A stretch of 64,000 nucleotides of DNA. Source: Kuafuiihalomonas sp039024635 (GTDB lineage: Bacteria; Myxococcota; Kuafuiibacteriia; Kuafuiibacteriales; Kuafuiibacteriaceae). Where the stretch lies: positions 62,001 through 126,000 of the forward strand of contig JBCCQA010000012.1 of the NCBI GenBank assembly GCA_039024635.1, given 5' to 3'. The stretch's first letter is position 1; every line of letters starts with the position of its first letter. Below are positions 1-9,726 of this stretch, in pieces. The notes under the pieces were generated by a model. It searched no databases. It was not told the DNA's origin and worked only from the letters and a program-made list of their open reading frames with translations. The position numbers and the translations under genes were made by a program.

Positions 1-945
1 GTCTTCTCCGGTGCGCGATCTCCGGTCGATGAGCGGGTGGCCTATGCGCTCACGAGTCGTCCCCAATCGTCTAACGCGGTCTTCACCACCGGAGATGGTG
101 GACTGACGTGGTCGCCTGCCGGCACCGAGCTGACCGGGGCGGCTCGTTACGATTCGGTGGTCGTGGCGCCCAGCGATGACCTACGCCTGTACGTGGGCGG
201 AAGTTCGGTGTCCTCCAACCCGTCGGGCATGAGCACTGCTTTCGTGTTCCGGAGCGAAGATGGCGGTGCGACCTGGACGACGACGTCGACGTCCATGCGA
301 CTGGGCGAGCGGGCCTTTCGCATCCGCGCCGTCGACCCTCGAGACCCGAACCACGTGCTGGCCAGCTTTGGCAGCGCCTTTTCCGGCCGGCTCGTGGCCA
401 GCACGGACGGCGGACGCAGCTTTCAGGACGTGGTTGAGGTGTCGTCCATCGACGCTCTTCAGTGGCGCCCCGACGGCGACGTCGTCGTACTGAGCGGTGC
501 GAACGAGACCGGAATTTGGCGCTCTAGGGACGGCGGGCTGAGCTTCCTGAGGATCCGTGAGGATCTCCACGCCCTGTGCCTGACCTACATCGGGACCGAG
601 CTGTGGGCCTGTGGAGGGATCGATGACGAGACGCAGGTGACGCGCTCCTTCGACGATGGTGAGACCTGGTCTCCCGTGATGGTCTTCGAGACGGATCTCG
701 ACGTCGTCGTACCCTGCGGAGCCGACACCACAGTCGGGGCCATATGTCCGGCCGCCGTCGACGAGCTTCGCGACGACTTCGACCTGCCTCCCCTCGACGT
801 CGGACCCGAAGACCCCGGCCCCGGCGAAGACGCGCCCGACCCCGGAGCGAACGGCAGCGGTTGCTCCTCCAGCGCGCCGTCCAGCTTCGTCTGGCTCCTT
901 TTGCTCGGAACCTTCGTCCAGCGCCGCTGCTGGACCCTTTCCTGA
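1..945 (+). CDS. Asp-box (BNR) repeat surface protein, 5'-truncated
   Basis: The reading frame is open to the first base of the window, so the true start lies upstream; an in-frame GTG at 37 is only a fallback. At least five Asp-box (BNR) motifs of the S/T-x-D-x-G-x-T-W type are visible (for example TGDGGLTW, SEDGGATW, STDGGRSF, SRDGGLSF, SFDDGETW), which fold as sialidase or VPS10-like beta-propeller blades. The C-terminus has a Pro/Asp/Gly linker, then a Gly-Cys pair, a Leu-rich hydrophobic stretch and Arg-Arg, the layout of a MYXO-CTERM sorting signal. It is probably an exported surface-anchored propeller; no enzymatic residues can be assigned. Confidence 0.8.
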   Translation, partial: VFSGARSPVDERVAYALTSRPQSSNAVFTTGDGGLTWSPAGTELTGAARYDSVVVAPSDDLRLYVGGSSVSSNPSGMSTAFVFRSEDGGATWTTTSTSMRLGERAFRIRAVDPRDPNHVLASFGSAFSGRLVASTDGGRSFQDVVEVSSIDALQWRPDGDVVVLSGANETGIWRSRDGGLSFLRIREDLHALCLTYIGTELWACGGIDDETQVTRSFDDGETWSPVMVFETDLDVVVPCGADTTVGAICPAAVDELRDDFDLPPLDVGPEDPGPGEDAPDPGANGSGCSSSAPSSFVWLLLLGTFVQRRCWTLS

Positions 946-1086
946 GCTACGCGTTCAAGGCAGCCTCACGGGCTTAACGCAGATACTGCGTAGTGGCGGA
1001 AACCTATGACGCCCAGTCTTCGGCTCGCGATCGGCCGCTCTCATGATGAGTGGACCCCCGGGTTGCGGCACTGCCATAGCCCCCGA

Positions 1087-2910
1087 ATGTCAGGTCATCC
1101 CAAACGCCTCTTGCCGGGAGGACTATGCACCGCGCTGGCGCTTGCCTGCAGCGCTTCTCAGCCCTCCGCGCCCGTCCCGCCTGTGGCTCCGGATGAAAAC
1201 CAGCGATTCGAAGCCTTCTTGGAGACGGCCTTCGACGAGCAGGTCGATCGTCAGCCCATGTTTCAGACCCGTCTCGGGATCAAGACGAACTACGGGGAGT
1301 GGGACGACATCTCGGAGTCCTTCGCTCTCGAAGAGCTGGAGCGTGCGCGCGCATTGCTACATGAGCTGGCTGCCTTCGACCCGAGGCAGCTCACGCGAGC
1401 CAACCAGCTGAACGTTCATCTGTTCGAGCGAGAGCTTCAGATGCGAATCGAAGCTCATCGCTGGCGGGACCACGAGTACATCCTCAATCAGATGTACGGT
1501 TGGCACTCTGGCATCCCGGCCTTCCTCATCAACTTTCATGGGGTCGACTCCTTGGCCGATGCGGAGGCTTATGTCGCTCGCCTGGAAAGCGTCCCGACGC
1601 TCTTGAGAGAAGTCGAACGAACATTGGAACGACAGAAGTCCAAGGGCATCAGGCCACCCCGCTTCGTCTACCCGAAGCTGCAGGACAGCGCAGCCAACGT
1701 ACTGCGGGGCCGGCCTTTCGACACGTCTGAACGGCCTAGCCCGATCCTGGAGGATCTTCGCAAGAAGCTGAAGAAGCTGGAACTGGATGAAGCCCAGGCT
1801 GCTCGGCTGGAAGCAAGGGCGGTCGCCGCGCTCGAGGACTCGGTCGAGCCTGCATACCGCTCCCTGCTCGCGCTACTCGAGCGGCACGAGAGGGACGCCA
1901 CGACGGATGATGGCGCCTGGAAGCTCCCGGAAGGCGGGGCCTACTACGCTTTCCGTCTCCGGCAGATGACCACCACCGATCTCGACGCGGAGACCATTCA
2001 CCAGCTTGGTCTGGACGAAGTCTCACGCATTCACGGGGAGATGCGGAGCATCATGAAGCAGGTCGGATTCGATGGGGAGCTCCCGGCCTTCTTCCAGCTT
2101 ATGCGGACCGGAGAGCAGTTCTTCCTTTCCAACGACGAGGCCGGTCGGGAGGTCTACCTCCGCCAGGTCACCAAGATCCTGGACGCCATGGAGGCGCGGC
2201 TGCCGGAAGTGTTCGGCCGACTCCCGAAAGCCCCAATGCGGGTCAAGCGGGTCGAGCCTTTTCGGGAAAAGACGGCCGGTAAGGCCTTCTACAGCAGCCC
2301 GACACCCGACGGCTCCCGTCCAGGTACCTACTACGTGAACCTGCACGACATGACCGCGATGCCGATCTACCAGATGGAGGCCCTGGCCTACCACGAAGGC
2401 CTGCCGGGCCATCACATGCAGATCGCGATCTCTCAGGAGCTGAAGGGCCTTCCAAAGTTCCGACGCTTCGGACGCGCGACGGCCTACACCGAAGGCTGGG
2501 GCCTCTATGCCGAGTACCTTCCCAAAGAGATGGGGATGTACCAAGACCCGTACGCCGACTTCGGTCGACTGGCCATGGAGCTGTGGCGTGCCTGTCGCCT
2601 CGTCGTCGACACTGGGATCCACGCCAAACGATGGACGCGAGAGCATGCCATTGACTACCTGCTGCACAACACGCCGAACCCCAAACCAGACGCCATCAAT
2701 GCCATCGAGCGCTACATCGTGATGCCGGGTCAAGCGACCGCCTACAAGGTGGGCATGCTGAAGATCCTGGAGATTCGGCGAGCGGCTGAAGCACGGCAAG
2801 GCGAGGACTTCGACCTCGGAGCCTTTCACGACTTCGTCCTCGGCGGTGGTCCACTCCCCCTCTCGGTGTTGGAAACCGAGTTCAAGCTATGGCTGGACCG
2901 CTCCGGGTGA
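1087..2910 (+). CDS. DUF885 family metallopeptidase-like lipoprotein
   Basis: A 607-residue DUF885 protein. The family signature HEGLPGHH lies at residues 436-443, resembling a HExxH zinc site, and is followed about 30 residues later by YTEGWGLYAEYL, the second conserved motif. These proteins are considered peptidase-like, but substrates are mostly unknown. The frame is open back to an ATG at 1006; I chose the ATG at 1087 because it places a short basic, hydrophobic leader ending in ALAC, a weak lipobox, at the N-terminus, followed by a Ser/Pro/Ala linker. It would then be a periplasmic lipoprotein. Its stop is 5 bases from the convergent neighbour. Confidence 0.85.
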   Translation: MSGHPKRLLPGGLCTALALACSASQPSAPVPPVAPDENQRFEAFLETAFDEQVDRQPMFQTRLGIKTNYGEWDDISESFALEELERARALLHELAAFDPRQLTRANQLNVHLFERELQMRIEAHRWRDHEYILNQMYGWHSGIPAFLINFHGVDSLADAEAYVARLESVPTLLREVERTLERQKSKGIRPPRFVYPKLQDSAANVLRGRPFDTSERPSPILEDLRKKLKKLELDEAQAARLEARAVAALEDSVEPAYRSLLALLERHERDATTDDGAWKLPEGGAYYAFRLRQMTTTDLDAETIHQLGLDEVSRIHGEMRSIMKQVGFDGELPAFFQLMRTGEQFFLSNDEAGREVYLRQVTKILDAMEARLPEVFGRLPKAPMRVKRVEPFREKTAGKAFYSSPTPDGSRPGTYYVNLHDMTAMPIYQMEALAYHEGLPGHHMQIAISQELKGLPKFRRFGRATAYTEGWGLYAEYLPKEMGMYQDPYADFGRLAMELWRACRLVVDTGIHAKRWTREHAIDYLLHNTPNPKPDAINAIERYIVMPGQATAYKVGMLKILEIRRAAEARQGEDFDLGAFHDFVLGGGPLPLSVLETEFKLWLDRSG

Positions 2911-2915
2911 TTTCG

Positions 2916-3896
2916 TCAGAAGACCGAGTGTTCGCCGAGCTCCTGGCCCTTCAGTCCTTCACGAACCACCCGATCGTAGAAGGCTTGTAGCGTGTCTCGG
3001 CCGTATTCGGGCGTCAGATCGTCACTGTAGCCGCCCTGCTCGTCGCTCCAGACCAGCATCGACTCGGTCGCGTAGTAGCGGCCGATGCGGGCGAACTCGG
3101 CCTTGTCCTCCAGGCTCGGGAAGAGCTTGGAGGCGAGATTCAGCACTCCCACGATCCCCTTCATCAAGGCGAGTGGAATGCGGCGGACCTCAACCCGACG
3201 ATCGAGCGCCCGTCCCATCATTTCGGCTTGGTCCAGACCGCTGACGGCCGGCCCGGGTCCGCCAATGGGAAGGATGGCGTTCTGCCGGCCGGGATCTTCC
3301 AAGCAGTCGGCCAGGTAGCGTGCCAGGTCTCGTTCGGAGATGGGCTTGCACCTCGTGAGCTCTCCGCTCCCAAGAACCATGAAGGGCTTGCCGGACTGCA
3401 CCCTCTCCACCTGTCCGGCCAGGGACTTGAAGAAAGCGGTCGGTCGAACGATGGAGTAGGTCAGGCCGGACGCCACGAGCGCAGCTTCGAAGGCCAGCTT
3501 CGCTTTTTGAAAGGCAAGGCGTGGTCGCTGCACGCAAATGGCAGACAGGAGAACGAATTGCTTCACGCCCGAAGCTTGGGCAGAGGCCAGGACATCGAGT
3601 TGGGCTTGGTATTCGATCGCCCATGCATCCTTCACCCCACCCGTTCGGGTTGCCAAGCAGGAGACGACCGCGTCGAAGCCTTCGCCGCGAAGGCCCTCTT
3701 TGGCCAGAGACTGCGGGTCCGTGACCTCGCCCCGTCGGATGAGAACTCCGGGCAGTTCACCTTCGAAGCTCGGACGGACGAAGGCGACCACCTCGTGCCC
3801 CCGATGGACCAATTCCTGACATGCATGCCGGCCGATGTATCCCGAAGCTCCCGCGACGAAGACCCGCACGCAGGAATGGCACGCCACGCGAGCCAC
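2916..3896 (-). CDS. NAD(P)-binding reductase resembling divinyl chlorophyllide a 8-vinyl-reductase (BciA type)
   Basis: A 326-residue atypical short-chain reductase. Near the N-terminus GASGYIG (residues 16-22) is the Rossmann dinucleotide motif. The middle and C-terminal halves carry stretches I associate with the BciA/DVR family: SAICVQ, YSIVRPTAFFKSL, KPISERDLA, LPIGGPG, FPSLEDKAEFARIGRYYATESM, and the ending GQELGEHSVF. BciA reduces the 8-vinyl group of divinyl chlorophyllide with NADPH. No other tetrapyrrole gene is in the window, so the substrate may differ. The start is GTG at 3896 or GTG at 3869; neither has a clear ribosome site. Confidence 0.85.
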   Translation of the reverse strand: MARVACHSCVRVFVAGASGYIGRHACQELVHRGHEVVAFVRPSFEGELPGVLIRRGEVTDPQSLAKEGLRGEGFDAVVSCLATRTGGVKDAWAIEYQAQLDVLASAQASGVKQFVLLSAICVQRPRLAFQKAKLAFEAALVASGLTYSIVRPTAFFKSLAGQVERVQSGKPFMVLGSGELTRCKPISERDLARYLADCLEDPGRQNAILPIGGPGPAVSGLDQAEMMGRALDRRVEVRRIPLALMKGIVGVLNLASKLFPSLEDKAEFARIGRYYATESMLVWSDEQGGYSDDLTPEYGRDTLQAFYDRVVREGLKGQELGEHSVF

Positions 3897-4048
3897 GGAG
3901 GCAACCTTTTCTCGAACTGTCGGTGGTCATGCCGGGGATGGCCGACGGATGGTCACGAGGGCCGTATGCCGCTTCTTGATTGGTTAGAAGTCGTCCGTAG
4001 GCCTGTCGTGAGCGTTGGACGTAGGGACCGCCTGTGTATGGTCCCGGC

Positions 4049-6868
4049 ATGACGCGCCCGCTCCTTCCCACCTTGGCCGGCAGCTTGGCTCTCCTCGGTG
4101 CGGCCTGTTCGGAGTCTGGCGAAGGGCTAAATGCGACGCCGATCGCCTTCGCCGGGGAAGATCTGAGTGTGCTGCCAGGCGCGATCGTCGAGCTTTCTGG
4201 CGTCGAGAGTCGGGATCCCGACGGCGAAATCGTCAGCTTCTCTTGGCTACAGTCAGCAGGTGACTCGGTCTCACTGACTTCTAAGAGCCCTGGCGTGGTC
4301 GAGTTCGTCGCTCCCCAAAGCCTCGATAGGCTGGCATTTCTCCTGGTGGTGACCGATGACCGAGGGTCGACCGCCACGGACGAAGTCTGGGTCGAAGTCC
4401 GAGGAAACGAAGGGCCTGTCGCCGATGCCGGGCCCGACCTAGAGATCGGCACCCTCGATGAAGTCGAGCTCGATGGCAGTTCGAGTTTCGACCCTGAAGG
4501 AGTAATTGCGTCCTTCAGATGGGTGCAGACGGAAGGGGTTCGAGTGATGCTCGACGACCCGAGCGCCCCGACGCCGCGCTTCTTGTCTCCGCCCCGGGCC
4601 TCTACACTTCGATTCGAGCTTGAAGTGGCCGACGAACTGGGGGCCACGGATCTAGATGAGGTCGAGGTCAGAGTGTTCCAGAATGCGCCCCCCGTTGCCG
4701 ATGCGGGACCAGACCTCATCGCCGACGTGGGCTCCCTGGTCGAGTTCGATGGCTCCATGAGTTTCGATCCTGACGGGGATGTTCTCGAGTTCAGCTGGCG
4801 GGTTATCGAGGGCCCAGCCGTAGATCTGATGGACGCAGCCAGCGCTACTGTCAGCATCCTGGTGCCCACTGAGCCGGGCGTGCTGGAGCTGGAGCTCGAG
4901 GTCACCGATCCCAGAGGAGCGAAGTCACGCGATACCGTGCGCCTCATTCCATCGGGAGCCCCACCGGCCTTGGAGCTCACCTTCCCGACCGAAGGGAGTG
5001 ACGTCGAAGGCCGTACGAATCGCCTCATCGTAGCCGGTCGCGCCTCTGATCCGAACGGTGGGCAGATCGTCGATCTGAGCGTCAACGGGGTCGGAGCTGC
5101 CTTCGACGACGAGGCCGAGCCCGACTACTGGACGGTGGAGATTCCCATCGAACGCGATGAGCAGCAGGTCGAGATCATCGCGGTCGCCGTCGACCAGGCC
5201 GATGAGCGAAGTGAGGTGCGACGGCTCATCCAGAATCAGGTCGCTTTCCCCCAACCGCTGATGTGGGCTTGGGATGATGGAGCCCATCGCGCCTACGTGG
5301 TCGATGCAGCACGGGGCCTACTGGTCATCGACGCCGTCTCGGGATCAAGACGGGTTCTCGTTCCGCCCAATGAGCTTCCTTTCTTCAGCGCCACCTACCT
5401 TGCTCTCGATGAAGTCGGTCAGCGAGCCTTCGTCATCGGAAGGAACTCCAACCGTGTGGCCGACATCGATCTGAACACGGGGGAAGTGGGGACACTGACC
5501 GACAACCGCGACTTCCCAGGACCTCGGCTCGAAGGACCTTTTGCGCTCGAAGTCGATCCTGTGGGTCGACGCGTCTTCGTCAGTACCCTTCCCGGGAACG
5601 ATATTCTGGCCATCGACATGGCGACAGGCGCCCGAAGCCTGGTCTACGATGGAGGAAGCCAAGATATCTACGATCGCATCGAGTACGACGAGCTCGAGAA
5701 CAGGCTGTTGGTGGCCCGCTTCAACCAGTTTCTCAGTATTGACGTCATCGCGGGGACGATGAGCCCGCTCGTCCCCCCCGATGGAACCCCTCAGAGAACG
5801 ATTCAGGACTTTGCGTTCGACGAATCTCGTCGGTGGCTGTTCGTCAGGAACTTCGACGGCATCGGAGCCATCGACCTCACGTCGGAGCTCTGGCGTCCGA
5901 TCAGCTCGCACGCCGCTCAGCTTGGACCTACGCCCGGAAACGCGATGGTCATCGATGGTGACCGAATCCTCACGCTGAGCATCGACCGCTTCATTCAGAT
6001 TGAACTCGAGGGCGGTGCACGGAGCGCGCTCCTGGATCGAAGAGTCGGGTCCGGAGATGCAGTGAGATTCCAGCAGGCTCAGCTCGCATTCGATTCGCGA
6101 GGACAGCGCCTGTTTGCCTTTCAGTCTAGGGGATCGATCACGGAAGAAGACGTCATCGAAATCTCCATCGAAGGAGGCCATCGAAGGAAACTCACCGAGG
6201 TCCCACTCCGAGGGCTCATGGTCGGGCTCGACTGGGATCCCAATACTGGGCGCGTCATCGTGTCATCTCGGGACAGAGGGATCACCGCCATCGATCCGAG
6301 CACGGGGGCTGGTGACTTGTTGACCGAGGACGGTGCCCAATTCGTCGCGGCAAACGAGTCCGATGATCGACTGGCGGTCGCCTTCGGTATTGGCGCGAGC
6401 ACGACGCTAGAGTTCTTGGACGTCGGCACGGGAGATCGGGTCGAGGTCAGCAATATGCAAAATCAAGGCGGCGTCCGCTATTCGTCGATACGCAATCTCG
6501 TATGGCCCGAGGCCGGACCCCGCTTTCTCGTCATGGATCAGCTCAATGGTCTGATCGAGATCGACATCGCAACGAGTGCTCGGGAGGTCATCTCTGGCGG
6601 CGACGTGGGTGATGGGCCTCGTCTGACTCTGACTTCGGACTTCGACGTAGATCTCCAGCGACGAAGCGCCTACGTGACGGCAGGTTTGGGCCTCCTTGCC
6701 GTCGACCTCGATTCCGGGGCACGAACGTCGGTGTCTTCAGTGCCTCGAGCCGCCGCCATAGCTGTCGACTCTGCCAATCGCCGAGCTTTCCTCGCCGTCC
6801 AAGATGGGGCCGATGCAGTCCTCGTTGTCGAACTGACCACTGGCGAATGGGTCGTGAGTGCACGCTGA
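4049..6868 (+). CDS. PKD-domain/beta-propeller lipoprotein (first of tandem pair)
   Basis: A 939-residue lipoprotein. The ATG at 4049 gives a leader with a GAAC lipobox; an earlier in-frame GTG at 4034 only adds five residues. Three K319L/PKD-like Ig modules of about 90 residues each follow (residues about 25-300), each with a pattern like ADAGPDL...LDGSSSFDPEG...W..T.G. A fourth Ig-like stretch and then a C-terminal propeller made of repeated 'xVFVSTLPGNDILAIDMATGAR' -like strands, similar to NHL/YVTN propellers, complete it. It is probably a surface binding protein. The stop TGA overlaps the start ATG of the next gene by one base (TGATG), suggesting translational coupling. Confidence 0.85.
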   Translation: MTRPLLPTLAGSLALLGAACSESGEGLNATPIAFAGEDLSVLPGAIVELSGVESRDPDGEIVSFSWLQSAGDSVSLTSKSPGVVEFVAPQSLDRLAFLLVVTDDRGSTATDEVWVEVRGNEGPVADAGPDLEIGTLDEVELDGSSSFDPEGVIASFRWVQTEGVRVMLDDPSAPTPRFLSPPRASTLRFELEVADELGATDLDEVEVRVFQNAPPVADAGPDLIADVGSLVEFDGSMSFDPDGDVLEFSWRVIEGPAVDLMDAASATVSILVPTEPGVLELELEVTDPRGAKSRDTVRLIPSGAPPALELTFPTEGSDVEGRTNRLIVAGRASDPNGGQIVDLSVNGVGAAFDDEAEPDYWTVEIPIERDEQQVEIIAVAVDQADERSEVRRLIQNQVAFPQPLMWAWDDGAHRAYVVDAARGLLVIDAVSGSRRVLVPPNELPFFSATYLALDEVGQRAFVIGRNSNRVADIDLNTGEVGTLTDNRDFPGPRLEGPFALEVDPVGRRVFVSTLPGNDILAIDMATGARSLVYDGGSQDIYDRIEYDELENRLLVARFNQFLSIDVIAGTMSPLVPPDGTPQRTIQDFAFDESRRWLFVRNFDGIGAIDLTSELWRPISSHAAQLGPTPGNAMVIDGDRILTLSIDRFIQIELEGGARSALLDRRVGSGDAVRFQQAQLAFDSRGQRLFAFQSRGSITEEDVIEISIEGGHRRKLTEVPLRGLMVGLDWDPNTGRVIVSSRDRGITAIDPSTGAGDLLTEDGAQFVAANESDDRLAVAFGIGASTTLEFLDVGTGDRVEVSNMQNQGGVRYSSIRNLVWPEAGPRFLVMDQLNGLIEIDIATSAREVISGGDVGDGPRLTLTSDFDVDLQRRSAYVTAGLGLLAVDLDSGARTSVSSVPRAAAIAVDSANRRAFLAVQDGADAVLVVELTTGEWVVSAR

Positions 6869-9678
6869 TGACGAACGAGATCCGGTACGGCGCTGGCTTT
6901 CTTGTTGTCTTCGCCTTGGCGTGCACCGACGAGGGTTCAAGTCTGAACATCCCTCCGCTCGCGGTGGCTGGATCGGATCAAGTGGTCGGTCCTCTGGATG
7001 AGGTCCTATTGGATGGGGGTCGGAGTCGGGACGAAGACGGAGAGATCACCGGGCATCTCTGGGTTCAGTCGGCGGGTCCGGCGGTTGCTTTGGAGCAAGA
7101 AGGGGCCATTGCGCGCTTCACTGCTACTCAGGTGGCGGCCAGCCTCGCCTTTACCTTGTTGGTGACGGACAATGATGGGGCGGTCGACAGGGCCGAGGTC
7201 CTCGTCACGGTCGAGGATGGTCAGCAGCCGAGAGCCAATGCAGGTGTGGACAGAGACGTACTCGAAGGCGTGCGCGTTCGACTAGACGGAACCGCAAGTC
7301 AGGACCCAGATGGCGTGATCACATCCTACGGGTGGGCCCAGACCGCCGGCAGCGTCGTCGCCATCGATGAGCTCAGCCCAGGTCTGGTTTCCTTTATCAC
7401 TCCGTTCACTGCACCAGATGAACTGGTCTTCCACTTGACCGTGACGGATGACGACATGCGCCTCGATACGGACGAGGTCCGCATTCAGGTCGTGGCCAAC
7501 CTGCCGCCCCTTGCCGATGCCGGTGAGGACCAAGTCGTAGGACCAGGAGACTTTGTGCAGCTTGACGGTAGCTCGAGCTTGGATCCCGATGGACAGATCG
7601 TCGCATACCGTTGGGCCCAGGTGGCAGGTATTCCTGTCGAGCTGTCCGACGCGGACGCACCCACGCCTTCGTTTACTGCCCCACGGAACGTGGGCGTCTT
7701 GTCGTTCTCTCTGACTGTCACCGATGATGGTGGAGCAGAAGCCAGCGACGATGTAGCGATCGTAGCTGGAGGAACCCCTCCCGAGCTCCGTGTCACCTTT
7801 CCGACTGAGGGAGGAGATTTCGAAGGCGCTCGTCAGCGTATCGTCGTGTCGGGCTGGGTCGCGGATCCCGATGGGAGCGGGATCCGATCGGTGACTGTCA
7901 ACAGTCGCGAAGCCCAGCTGGAGCTCGAGGTCGACGGACGCTGGTCGGCCGATGTCCCCATCGAATTCGGAAGGACGGACCTTCATGTCGTGGCCACTGA
8001 CGTGGCGGGCGAAACGACCGAGGTCGAGACCTGGGTGCAGAATCAGCCCTCCTTTCGTCAGCCCCAGGGCCTAGCCATCGATCCTGATGGCGAACACGCC
8101 CTGGTCCTCGACCTGTGGGCAGGTCTGATGGAGGTCGACCTAGATAGCGGCGATCGTCGCCGGCTCTACGGCAGCCGAGAGGCGCCTTTTCTCCAGGCCG
8201 TCTCCTTCGATGTCGACTGGTCGACTCGAGTAGCCTTCGTCAGCGACACGTCGCGGCGCATTATCGCAGCCATCGACCTGGAGACTCTAGTGGCTGGCGT
8301 CTTGAGCGGACCAAGTGTGGGTGGTGGACCTGAACTCGTGCGACCGGTCGATCTACGGGTCGATTCGGAAGGGGACGTGCTCTACGTCCTGGACCAAGGA
8401 ACCAGTTCGCTCGTAGAAATCGAGCTTCAGACGGGCGTTCGCCGATTGGTGGGAAGCGATCTGCTTGGAGGCGTGTACCTCGACGTCGACCCCTCATCTC
8501 GACGTGCCGTCGTGGTGGGCAATGAGGTGATCTATGACATCGAACTCGACACGATGTCCGTTCGCACCATCGGCAGTGAGCAGCTCACGCTTCGCAACTT
8601 CTTAGGTGTTCTTCTCCGGGCGGACACGAACGAGCTGCTCTTGATTCGGGATGGTGTCTTTTCCTTCGATCTCGAGTTACTCGTCTTCGAGCGACAGAGC
8701 TCCAACCCACCTCCCATTCGGCGAGGACTCCGTCAGCTCTCTGATTCAGTTTTCCTCGGCACCGGCGAGGACGAGCTCATCCGGGTGGACCTGAGCTCCG
8801 GGGCCCACACCAGCGAGGCGGGGCTGGCTCCCATCGGAACCGGGCTCGGTCTGGGGCTGGTTCGAGATACGGCACCCACTCCAGATGGTCGCGGGATCCT
8901 GGCTGCCGTGGGAAAGAACAATCCACGAGGCAGTGAGCTTGTCCTCGTCGACCCAGCGACGGGGAATCGCTCCTTGGTGGCCTTCGTATCGGGGGGAAGC
9001 TTGGGGGCAAGCGGCCTCGACGTGGACCCTGCAGGTGCCCGAGCGGTTCTCGCTTCAGAGCGTCCAGGTCGGGTCGATCTGGTCGATCTCACGACGGGCG
9101 AGGTCTCAGTCGTACCGACGGACATAGGCGGACGTAGAGTGCTCGTTCAGCCAGGAGGTGGGCGAGCGTACTTGACTTCAGCGGTCGGGACGCCCGGAGC
9201 GGTGTACGACCTGGACTTGCAGACCGGAGACTATCTAGAGCTATCGGGTCCGGACCGCGGCCAAGGTGTGAGCTTCAACGTACCGCTGGCGCTGGGCTGG
9301 TCGTCTGCCCCGGGCGCCAACCTGTTGGTGGGTGACTTCCCGGTCCTCTGGGAAGTCGATGCAGCGACGGGGGATCGGACCATCATCCTTGGGCGGGGAG
9401 TAGGCCGTGGTGTGCAGCTCGCTTCTCTGGGGCACTTGATTCCGGACCCTCAGGTTTCGGAAAGGCTCTTCATCGCCGACAACAATTTCGGGCTCATCGC
9501 ATTCGACCGCACGACTGCGACCAGTCGCCTCGTAGACGAGATCCCGGGCCTGAATGGCTTCGAGGTCGATCCTACGGAGCGACGGGCCTACTCGTTTCGG
9601 TCGGGCAGTGTCGGAGCGTCCGGCGTTCTATTAAGTATTGATCTTCGCACGGGTCAGACGGTCGTGTCTTCTCGGTGA
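6868..9678 (+). CDS. PKD-domain/beta-propeller lipoprotein (second of tandem pair)
   Basis: A 936-residue paralogue of the preceding gene with the same order: lipoprotein leader ending FALAC, three PKD/K319L-like modules, an Ig-like module starting at the shared phrase TFPTEGGDFEGAR, and a C-terminal beta-propeller ending in SIDLRTGQTVVSSR (the neighbour ends in a similar VELTTGEWVVSAR). Length, order and the end motif show a tandem duplication. The ATG at 6868 overlaps the previous stop by one base; a longer frame from 6847 exists but would lack the signal at its N-terminus. Function is unknown beyond probable surface binding. Confidence 0.85.
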   Translation: MTNEIRYGAGFLVVFALACTDEGSSLNIPPLAVAGSDQVVGPLDEVLLDGGRSRDEDGEITGHLWVQSAGPAVALEQEGAIARFTATQVAASLAFTLLVTDNDGAVDRAEVLVTVEDGQQPRANAGVDRDVLEGVRVRLDGTASQDPDGVITSYGWAQTAGSVVAIDELSPGLVSFITPFTAPDELVFHLTVTDDDMRLDTDEVRIQVVANLPPLADAGEDQVVGPGDFVQLDGSSSLDPDGQIVAYRWAQVAGIPVELSDADAPTPSFTAPRNVGVLSFSLTVTDDGGAEASDDVAIVAGGTPPELRVTFPTEGGDFEGARQRIVVSGWVADPDGSGIRSVTVNSREAQLELEVDGRWSADVPIEFGRTDLHVVATDVAGETTEVETWVQNQPSFRQPQGLAIDPDGEHALVLDLWAGLMEVDLDSGDRRRLYGSREAPFLQAVSFDVDWSTRVAFVSDTSRRIIAAIDLETLVAGVLSGPSVGGGPELVRPVDLRVDSEGDVLYVLDQGTSSLVEIELQTGVRRLVGSDLLGGVYLDVDPSSRRAVVVGNEVIYDIELDTMSVRTIGSEQLTLRNFLGVLLRADTNELLLIRDGVFSFDLELLVFERQSSNPPPIRRGLRQLSDSVFLGTGEDELIRVDLSSGAHTSEAGLAPIGTGLGLGLVRDTAPTPDGRGILAAVGKNNPRGSELVLVDPATGNRSLVAFVSGGSLGASGLDVDPAGARAVLASERPGRVDLVDLTTGEVSVVPTDIGGRRVLVQPGGGRAYLTSAVGTPGAVYDLDLQTGDYLELSGPDRGQGVSFNVPLALGWSSAPGANLLVGDFPVLWEVDAATGDRTIILGRGVGRGVQLASLGHLIPDPQVSERLFIADNNFGLIAFDRTTATSRLVDEIPGLNGFEVDPTERRAYSFRSGSVGASGVLLSIDLRTGQTVVSSR

Positions 9679-9726
9679 GAGGCGGTAGCATCTCACATGA
9701 ATCACCCGTCTCGCCGGCCGGGGATG

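Noticed and set aside
3757..5085. Minus-strand frame of 442 codons rich in Ser/Thr
   Set aside because: Composition is typical of a frame opposite Asp/Glu-rich PKD domains; overlaps two supported genes.
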